A stretch of DNA of 64,000 nucleotides from Burkholderiales bacterium (GTDB lineage Bacteria; Pseudomonadota; Gammaproteobacteria; Burkholderiales; SG8-39), in contig JADLAV010000040.1 in NCBI GenBank assembly GCA_020848075.1, positions 55,845 to 119,844 of the forward strand. Reading direction: 5' to 3'. The notes under the pieces were generated by a model that made no database searches, was not told the origin of the DNA, and saw nothing but the letters and a program-made list of their open reading frames with translations. A program made the position numbers and the translations under genes. This document shows positions 57,918 to 64,000 of this stretch, piece after piece; position 1 is the stretch's first letter, and each line of letters starts with the position of its first letter.

Positions 57918-57930
57918 CCAAAGCCCGCCG

Positions 57931-58869
57931 GTGAAGCCCGAGGTCCTTTCGGTCGCGGACTTTTCCGGGTTCGATTTCCCGCTGATGGAGTCGCACTTCA
58001 CCGTCCATAAGCTGTGGCAGGCCGCGGACCCGGAGACGCTGCTCGCCGAGGTCGCGCCGCGGGTGCGCGGCATGCAGGCGACGGGAACCGGCACCGTCGC
58101 AGGCACGCTGATCGAGCGCCTGCCGAAGCTGGAGATCATCGCGTGCTGCGGCGTGGGCTACGACGGCATCGACGTGGCGGCCGCGCGGCGGCGCAAGATC
58201 CCGGTCACCAACACGCCCGACGTCCTGAACGATTGCGTCGCGGATCTCGCGATGGGTCTGCTGATCGACGCGAGCCGCGGAATCGTGCGCGGCGACCGGC
58301 ACGTGCGCGCCGGGAAATGGCCGCAGGGCGAGCCGCCGCTCGCCGCGCGAGTGAGCGGCAAGCGCCTCGGGGTCGTGGGCATGGGCCGCATTGGGCGCAT
58401 CATCGCGCGGCGTGCGAGCGGCTTCGACATGCAGATCGCCTACCACGCGCGGCACCGCGTGGCCGACGTTCCGTTCACCTACCGCGCGGAGCTCGTCGAT
58501 CTCGCCAAGGACTCGGACTACCTGGTCGTCGTCGTGCCGGGCGGCAAGGAGACGCGCCACCTCGTGAACGAGGCCGTCATACGCGCGCTCGGTCCGCAGG
58601 GCATCCTGGTGAACGTCGCGCGCGGCACGGTCGTCGACGAGGCCGCGCTGGTGAAGTGCCTGCGCGAGGGCGCGCTCGGCGGGGCGGCGCTCGACGTGTT
58701 CGACAAAGAACCGAGGGTCCCGGAGGCGCTCTGGCCCATGGACAACGTGGTCCTCGCCCCGCACATCGGCAGCGCGACGCGCGAGACGCGCGCGGCTATG
58801 TGCAAGCTCACGATCGACAACCTGGTCGCGCATTTCTCGGGCAAGCCGCTCCTGACGCCGATCGGCTGA
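57931..58869 (+). CDS. D-2-hydroxyacid dehydrogenase (glyoxylate/hydroxypyruvate reductase type)
   Basis: NAD(P)-dependent enzyme of 312 residues. The Rossmann motif is GVVGMGRIGRIIARRASGFD (about 149-168). The catalytic Arg is in VNVARGTVVDEAALV, the Glu in DVFDKEPRVPEALW and the His in VLAPHIGSATRETR. It starts with GTG at 57931, 13 bases after the aldolase stop, so the two are probably co-transcribed. It may reduce the keto product of the aldolase reaction, which is an inference from order. Confidence 0.9.
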   Translation: MKPEVLSVADFSGFDFPLMESHFTVHKLWQAADPETLLAEVAPRVRGMQATGTGTVAGTLIERLPKLEIIACCGVGYDGIDVAAARRRKIPVTNTPDVLNDCVADLAMGLLIDASRGIVRGDRHVRAGKWPQGEPPLAARVSGKRLGVVGMGRIGRIIARRASGFDMQIAYHARHRVADVPFTYRAELVDLAKDSDYLVVVVPGGKETRHLVNEAVIRALGPQGILVNVARGTVVDEAALVKCLREGALGGAALDVFDKEPRVPEALWPMDNVVLAPHIGSATRETRAAMCKLTIDNLVAHFSGKPLLTPIG

Positions 58870-59411
58870 GCACATCCGCCGCGCAGAGGCGCGTCGGCTT
58901 CGCCCTGCCCGCCGTGGTGGCCACGATCGAGCTGGGGATGAGGAAAAAGTCACGCGCAGCAGCCGCGTGACCCGTGCCTTCTCCCGGTCGCGCCGCGCAG
59001 CAATTCTGGCTTCGGGCTGACCGAAACCCGGCACGGGCGTCTCCCCCGTGTCGCCGGTGTCCAGGCCCCCGGGCGCCTGGCCTCTTCTGAAGCGACCCAG
59101 GTACTGCGACCTGCTCTGCGCCACCTTCCGTCGGGGGCGTGACGGAATTCGTATGTCCCCTGCGGATCCCGGGAGAGAATCTCCGCCAGAACAAGAGCGT
59201 ATCCCCTATCCCTGGAGTGCTCCTTGAACCTCGGGCCGCATTTCGCGCTCGGCATGGCACGCGCCCCCCGAGTGGACGGCGACCGCCTGTCCGCACCCTG
59301 CCGCCGCCGGTCGCCGGCGGCGTCCCGGGGGTGTCGGATGCTCCGCAGCGGCCCGCATCTTGCTGAGTTTCGGGGCTTGAACGCCGTCATTCGCTGCAGG
59401 CTCGACCGGCC
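58870..59411. other. 542-base spacer with repeat-like sequence
   Basis: No gene recognised on either strand. Contents are a minus-strand terminator-like hairpin (58944-58971), a hairpin CACGGG/CCCGTG around 59033-59052 in a stretch whose translation (LDTGDTGETPVPG) suggests dispersed repeat DNA, and a Gly/Arg-coding GC-rich part up to the start of the giant gene. The promoter of the giant gene should also lie here. Confidence 0.6.
58944..58971 (-). terminator. Terminator-like hairpin on the minus strand
   Basis: On the minus strand GTCACGCG and CGCGTGAC form a perfect 8-bp stem with a 7-base loop, followed by TTTTTCC. It would end a transcript running leftwards out of the spacer, yet no minus-strand gene is visible to its right. 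Confidence 0.65.
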
Positions 59412-62400
59412 GTGAAACCGCTCCACCAGGCACGCCGACTGTGGCTCGAAGAGCTCGAGCCCCGGTTTCTGCTGTCGGCCGACATCGGGCCGTTCGCCGC
59501 CGAGTCCGCGCCCTTCCCGGAAACGGTGGTTCATCAAGCCGTCGTCGACGTCCTGCATCAGACCACGCCTGCCGCGACCGCGCCGGTCGTCCCGGGCCGC
59601 TTCGAGCTCGTGTTCATCGACGCCTCCGTTCCCGGCTACGCGCAGCTCGCCGCCGACGTCGAGGCGCAGAACGACGGATGGCGCCACATCGACGTCGTGG
59701 TGCTCGATCCCAGCCGCGACGGCATCGCGCAGGTCAGCGAGACGCTCGCGAGCCGCGTGCAACTCGACGCGGTGCACTTCATCACCCACGGCGCCGACGG
59801 TGCGGTGCAGCTCGGCGGAAGCCGGTTCGACTCAGACACGCTGGCCGCCAACGAGCGCGCCGTCGCGAACTGGGGCCAGGCGCTGAAGGCCGACGCCGAT
59901 CTGCTCTTCTACGGCTGCGATGTCGCGGCGAACAAGCGCGGGCAAGCCTTCCTCGACCGCCTCTCTGCGGTCACGCGCGCAGACGTCGCGGCGAGCGAGA
60001 ACCTCACCGGCGCGCAATCCCTCGGCGGCGACTGGAAGCTCGAGTTCTCCACCGGCGTGATCGAGTCGGCGCTCGCGGTGAGCCCGCGCGAGCAGCAGCT
60101 GTGGGCGGGTGTGCTGGGCAGCCAGACCCTCGATTTCGACACCAACCCGACCTCTGCAACTTGGACGGCCAACACCTTCGGCCCCTATTCGTTCCCGGTG
60201 GGCACCGGGTCGGTAGGCATCAGCGTGACCGGCGACACGGGCGTCTTCAGCTCGCCCACGCCCGACGTGGAAAGCACGTTCAACGGCGGCACGGGCGAGC
60301 GCGCGCTTCGCCTGCAGACCGCGGGATTCGGTCCGGGCCAGTCGACCACCATCACCCTGGATTTCACCGCCTTCGGCGGCGGCGTGTCGAACGTCAGCTT
60401 CATGGTGTTCGACATCGACACCTCGGCCGACGGCGCGGGCTTCGTCGATAGCGTCAAGGTGACGGCGAACCACGGCGCGGCGATCAACCCGACGAGCGTC
60501 GTGCTCGGCGATCAGACGCTCGGCGGCCCCGGCCCGTACACCGCGTACGACGTCTTCGACGGCGTGAACACCGTGACCGGCGACCCGGCCCAGGATCGCA
60601 ACTCGAGGAACAGCGAGTCCTACGGCAATGCGAGGTTCACGTTCAACGCAAGCGGCATCTCGAGCGTGACGATCGTCTACAGCAACCTTCGCGGCCTCTC
60701 GCCCCAGGGCATCGCGTTACACGACGTGTCGTTCGATCCGACGCCTACCGCAGCCGACAGAACCGTCGCGACGAGCGAAGACACGGCGTACGTCTTCACT
60801 ACCGCGGGGTTCGGGTATCTGGATCCGGACGCGGATCCGATGCAGAGCGTCCGCATCACGCAACTTCCGACCGCCGGCACGCTCACCCTCGCCGGCTTTG
60901 GCACGGTCACCCTTGGGCAGACGATTGCCGCCGCGGACATCGCCGCCGGCAAGCTGGCCTTCGCGGCGGCCGCGGATGCCAACGGCACGCCGTATGGCAG
61001 CTTCCGCTTCCGGGTGAGCGACGGTGCGGGCTTCAGCCGCGCGGACTATGCAATGACAGTCGACGTCACCGCGGTGAATGACGCCTCGGTGCTCGATGCG
61101 AGCGAGAGCCCGATCCTCGCGACAGAGCAGGAGGACGCGGGCCCGCCCTCCGGCGCCGTGGGCACGCTGGTCTCCGTGCTGGTGGATTTCGCCGTGCCGG
61201 CCGGCCAGGTCGACAACGTCACCGACGTGGACGCCGGAGCGCAGCTCGGCATCGCGGTCACCGCGGCGGACACGGCCAACGGCAGCTGGTTCTACTCCAC
61301 CAACGGTGGTGGCACCTGGGTCGCGCTCGGTCTAGTCGCCGACAACAGCGCCCGCCTGCTCGCCGCCGACGCCAGCACCCGGATCTACTTCCAGCCGAAC
61401 GCCAACTGGAACGGCACGCTCGCGAGCGCCATCACCTTCCGCGCCTGGGACCAGACCAGCGGGGCAAACGGCGCGCTCGCCGACACCACGGCAAACGGTG
61501 GCACGACGGCATTCTCGGCCGCAACCGACACCGCCTCGATCACTGTCACCGCGGTGAACGACGCGCCGACGACGGCGGCGTCGGGGGGCGTCCTTTCCTA
61601 CACGGAAAACGATCCGGCCACGCGCATCGACGGAACCCTGACTGTGTTCGACGTGGACAGCGCGGACCTCGCCGGAGCAACGGTCCAGCTCGCGGGCGGA
61701 ACGTATCAACCGGGCGAGGACATTCTCGCGTTCGACCGCGCCCTGCTTCCGGGCGGAGTCACTGCGAGCTGGAATGCCGGCGCTGGCACGCTGAGTTTCA
61801 CTGGCACCGCGCCCGTGCTGCAATACCAGGCACTGCTGCGATCGGTCAGCTACCAGAACACGAGCGACGATCCCAGCGCCGCACCGCGCACCGTGAGCTT
61901 CGTGGTCGATGACGGCACGGCACCATCGGCACCCGCGACGCGCGACATCGCGGTCACGCCCGTGAACGACGCCCCGGCGATCGTCGCCAATCAACTCACG
62001 ATCGGCGACGGGCAGACGGTCGTTCTGACGCCCGCGAACCTCGTCACGATCGATCCGGACAACTCGCCGACCGACCTGAGCTTCACGGTGAGCGCCGTGC
62101 AGAACGGACGCTTCGAGCTGATCGGCGCGCGGGGCGTGCCGATCACGACGTTCACGTACGTCCAGCTCGCCGCGGGTCAGGTCCAGTTCGTGCACGCGGG
62201 CGGGAACCAGGTCCCGAGCTACGTCGTCACGCCGAGCGACGGCGCGCTCGCCGGCACGGCGACGATGGCAGCCATCGCGTTCATGCCGTCCCTCGGAACG
62301 GCCGGTGACTTCGGCACGCTCTCCCCGCAGGCGGGCGGCGGAGACATCGCACTTGCGGTGCTCGCCCCTCCGACGCCGAGCGCTTCGAGCGGCACCTCGC

Positions 62401-62999
62401 TCGCGTCGCCGAGCATGCGCGACACGGCGCCGATCCCGCGCGGGCTGGCGGAGTTCGAGCCGATCGTGCTGCCCGAGCAGCCGATTCTCGCCGCGCCCTC
62501 GCGCGTTGCGGTCGTAGCCGGGGACCCCGGAATCGCCAAGATCGATCCCAAGGCGGACTACGAACCGCTGCGGGTGCTGCAGATGCCGGGGCCGCACGTC
62601 GGTTTCGATCTGGGCCGGCTGGCATTCGACGACGCTCAGGGCCGCGGCGACGTCGAAGTGCTGATGGGCTCCGTGAAGATGACCGGACTCGTCCTTTCGG
62701 TCGGGGTGATCTGGTGGGCCTCCCGCGCCGCCGGCCTCATCGCGAGCGCGCTCTCGGCCCTGCCCGCCTGGCGCAACTTCGACCCGATCTTCGTCGTCGG
62801 CCGCGACGAGGACGACGACTTCAAGTGGGAGACCCCGCAGGACGAGGAAGCCCAGCGCGAAGAGGAAGCCGTCGCCGAGGCGCTCGATTCGGTCAGGCGA
62901 CCCGACCCCGCGGACCGGTCAGGCTCGAGCAAGGCGCAGCGCGAGGGAACGTCGGATCAAGTCATCCCCGCGAAGCCCATGATTGCGCGACGCCCATGA
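59412..62999 (+). CDS. LEPR-XLL / DUF4347 / cadherin-like repeat surface protein
   Basis: Large predicted envelope protein of 1195 residues. The N-terminus carries the LEPRFLLSAD motif (LEPR-XLL, about residues 16-25). A DUF4347 domain follows (about 62-232; VVVLDPSRDGIAQVSE, LLFYGCDVAANKRGQ). Next come a calcium/adhesion-like beta region and cadherin-like repeats, each marked by VTAVNDAS/VTAVNDAP/VTPVNDAP near residues 553, 711 and 848. A membrane segment is at about 1090-1117 (MTGLVLSVGVIWWASRAAGL), and an acidic cytoplasmic tail follows. It starts at a GTG. The last dozen residues come from a dispersed repeat. Probably adhesion or biofilm related; not shown. Confidence 0.85.
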   Translation: MKPLHQARRLWLEELEPRFLLSADIGPFAAESAPFPETVVHQAVVDVLHQTTPAATAPVVPGRFELVFIDASVPGYAQLAADVEAQNDGWRHIDVVVLDPSRDGIAQVSETLASRVQLDAVHFITHGADGAVQLGGSRFDSDTLAANERAVANWGQALKADADLLFYGCDVAANKRGQAFLDRLSAVTRADVAASENLTGAQSLGGDWKLEFSTGVIESALAVSPREQQLWAGVLGSQTLDFDTNPTSATWTANTFGPYSFPVGTGSVGISVTGDTGVFSSPTPDVESTFNGGTGERALRLQTAGFGPGQSTTITLDFTAFGGGVSNVSFMVFDIDTSADGAGFVDSVKVTANHGAAINPTSVVLGDQTLGGPGPYTAYDVFDGVNTVTGDPAQDRNSRNSESYGNARFTFNASGISSVTIVYSNLRGLSPQGIALHDVSFDPTPTAADRTVATSEDTAYVFTTAGFGYLDPDADPMQSVRITQLPTAGTLTLAGFGTVTLGQTIAAADIAAGKLAFAAAADANGTPYGSFRFRVSDGAGFSRADYAMTVDVTAVNDASVLDASESPILATEQEDAGPPSGAVGTLVSVLVDFAVPAGQVDNVTDVDAGAQLGIAVTAADTANGSWFYSTNGGGTWVALGLVADNSARLLAADASTRIYFQPNANWNGTLASAITFRAWDQTSGANGALADTTANGGTTAFSAATDTASITVTAVNDAPTTAASGGVLSYTENDPATRIDGTLTVFDVDSADLAGATVQLAGGTYQPGEDILAFDRALLPGGVTASWNAGAGTLSFTGTAPVLQYQALLRSVSYQNTSDDPSAAPRTVSFVVDDGTAPSAPATRDIAVTPVNDAPAIVANQLTIGDGQTVVLTPANLVTIDPDNSPTDLSFTVSAVQNGRFELIGARGVPITTFTYVQLAAGQVQFVHAGGNQVPSYVVTPSDGALAGTATMAAIAFMPSLGTAGDFGTLSPQAGGGDIALAVLAPPTPSASSGTSLASPSMRDTAPIPRGLAEFEPIVLPEQPILAAPSRVAVVAGDPGIAKIDPKADYEPLRVLQMPGPHVGFDLGRLAFDDAQGRGDVEVLMGSVKMTGLVLSVGVIWWASRAAGLIASALSALPAWRNFDPIFVVGRDEDDDFKWETPQDEEAQREEEAVAEALDSVRRPDPADRSGSSKAQREGTSDQVIPAKPMIARRP
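62958..62999. repeat. Repeat-derived 3' end of the giant gene
   Basis: GTCATCCCCGCGAAGCCCATG matches the degenerate repeat at 57081 and is translated as VIPAKPM at the very end of the giant protein, so the original stop codon was probably upstream or was replaced by repeat insertion. Confidence 0.55.
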
Positions 63000-63008
63000 A
63001 ACGGTTCA

Positions 63009-63257
63009 TCACAGCACGTTCCACCACGGCACGGCCAGCACGTCGGGGGTGAGCCACTCGACCGTGCGCCCGGTGTGCAGCAGGAGCCCGGCGCGCACCT
63101 TGCGACCGTACTCCTGCCGGAAGGTGCGCAGGTGCGCGCAGTCGGCGAGGCGCGGCTTCGAGGTGGCCTTCACCTCGATGGGCAGCAGCTTGCCGCCCGC
63201 CTCGATCACGAAATCCACTTCCTCGCCGATCGTGGTGCGCCAGTAGGCGAGTTCCAC
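63009..63257 (-). pseudogene. C-terminal remnant of a DUF4143-type AAA ATPase
   Basis: The 82-residue frame reads ELAYWRTTIGEEVDFVIEAG then GKLLPIEVKATSKPRL, the typical C-terminal nuclease-like (DUF4143) end of a family of AAA ATPases of about 400 residues. The upstream ATPase domain is absent: the same frame meets TGA about ten codons before this start, and a fragment DEALALRG appears in a shifted frame. It is therefore a truncated, decayed gene. Confidence 0.75.
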
Positions 63258-64000
63258 GCGGTCCCCCCGCGCAGCGCGAGCGCCTCATCTATCAGGCGGG
63301 GCAGGATCGTCACGGCATGGGTGATATTCATTCACGTCGCGGATTGGCAAGGCCGGCGCGCCGCTTCCTGGCGGATGCCCATGATTGCCGCGGCCTGCGC
63401 AAGGCAGCTGCCCGGTCGAGCACCCTCTTGCGGCGCGAGGGGAAGCGGGTCTCATCCGATAGCCTGCCTTCACTGCACGGGCAAGGCGTTCGGCTTGGCC
63501 GCCTGTCGGCCGACGGGCTGCCCGTGACGCGACGAGGTCAGGGAGAACGCTGCCCACGCGCGTCGAAGCGGCAACTTCTCCACAGCGGGCGATGCAATCC
63601 GCCCCGCAGTGCCCAGAAAGCCCTTGGCTCCTGCGCACAAGATCCCTTATACAACGCGAGCTTACGGCGAGAAGTTGATAGTCGCCTTGAGTCACCCGGG
63701 AGTGGTGCCGGGCCGCGGGCGGTTGCGGCGAGCACAAGACGACCGGGACCTTGAGAATTTGTTCCGCTCGGCTGCTCGCGGTGAGCGCGCCAAGGCGCGT
63801 CTTTTGCTGGAGCTATAGCGATCGGGGCAAGGAAGTGCCTCCAGGAGGAGGCAGGGTGTGAAGCGAAGACCCACTAACCTGAAGTTCCTGCTGTAGCCGA
63901 GCGAGTTTATCGCTACGTAACAAATGCTTGGCGTGAGTTTTAGGTTCCGGTTGCTGTCTACAACCGGATCTGCTGGATCAGGTCGAGTGCGCGCTGCTGC
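63258..64000. other. Right-end region without a recognisable gene
   Basis: Open frames here (for example plus 63317-63754 and 63609-63818, minus 63285-63737) show no domain, ribosome-binding site or codon pattern that convinces me. Together with the ATPase remnant the region looks like degraded DNA. The last 43 bases could encode the C-terminus of a minus-strand gene (QQRALDLIQQIRL then TAG at 63958-63960) continuing beyond the window, but 14 codons are not enough to say. Confidence 0.6.

Noticed and set aside
63609..63818. 69-codon plus-strand frame ending RAKARLLLEL
   Set aside because: No ribosome-binding site, domain or conserved neighbour; could be a gene remnant but cannot be supported.

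Overview
The window looks like chromosome of a GC-rich betaproteobacterium, probably Burkholderiales or a close relative. No rRNA or tRNA gene is visible, so this rests on gene content and order. The arrangement is typical of Betaproteobacteria: rpsP-rimM-trmD-rplS beside ffh, then pilB-pilC-pilD-coaE-zapD-yacG, a fused Nudix/ThiE gene, argJ and secA, leading into a complete division and cell-wall (dcw) cluster that ends in lpxC. The DNP(R) motif of MurE points to meso-diaminopimelate peptidoglycan.

Layout. 0.1-5.5 kb: isocitrate lyase with its own terminator, then a four-gene dipeptide/oligopeptide-type ABC importer lacking a binding-protein gene. 5.6-9.4 kb (minus): ribosomal and tRNA-modification operon and ffh, separated by a 0.5 kb spacer holding a large nested palindrome. 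9.5-17.5 kb (plus): a CcsA/YpjD-like membrane protein, a CorC/HlyC-type CBS protein, the type IV pilus assembly genes pilBCD, coaE, zapD and yacG. 17.5-24.6 kb (minus): Nudix-ThiE fusion, DUF815 ATPase, argJ, secA, M23 peptidase; dciA runs divergently. 25.3-44.6 kb (minus): lpxC back to mraZ, sixteen dcw genes plus lpxC in one direction, mostly joined by 1-4 base overlaps, with a recognisable mraZ promoter and MraZ-binding repeats at the head. 44.8-52.5 kb (minus): a probable catabolic and uptake operon (alpha/beta hydrolase, beta-hydroxyacid dehydrogenase, AhpD-like protein, NMT1/SsuA-type ABC transporter, 3-oxoadipyl-CoA-type thiolase), with a divergent LacI-family regulator and a LacI-type operator in the shared promoter region. 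53.8-58.9 kb: Ldh-family dehydrogenase, TonB, an orphan DGQHR-domain protein, HpaI-like aldolase and a 2-hydroxyacid dehydrogenase. 59.4-63.0 kb: a 1195-residue LEPR-XLL/DUF4347/cadherin-like surface protein. 63.0-64.0 kb: decayed sequence with a DUF4143 remnant.

The first two thirds is conserved housekeeping DNA. The accessory part starts at about 44.8 kb. The items most worth a second look are: the orphan DGQHR protein and the LEPR-XLL giant protein; the nested palindrome between ffh and rpsP; two short low-GC patches inside otherwise GC-rich housekeeping genes (rsmH, dciA); a minus-strand terminator with no visible gene in front of it; and several small dispersed repeats, one of which supplies the C-terminal residues of the giant protein. 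I see no CRISPR array, no intact insertion sequence and no obvious multi-gene defence system.
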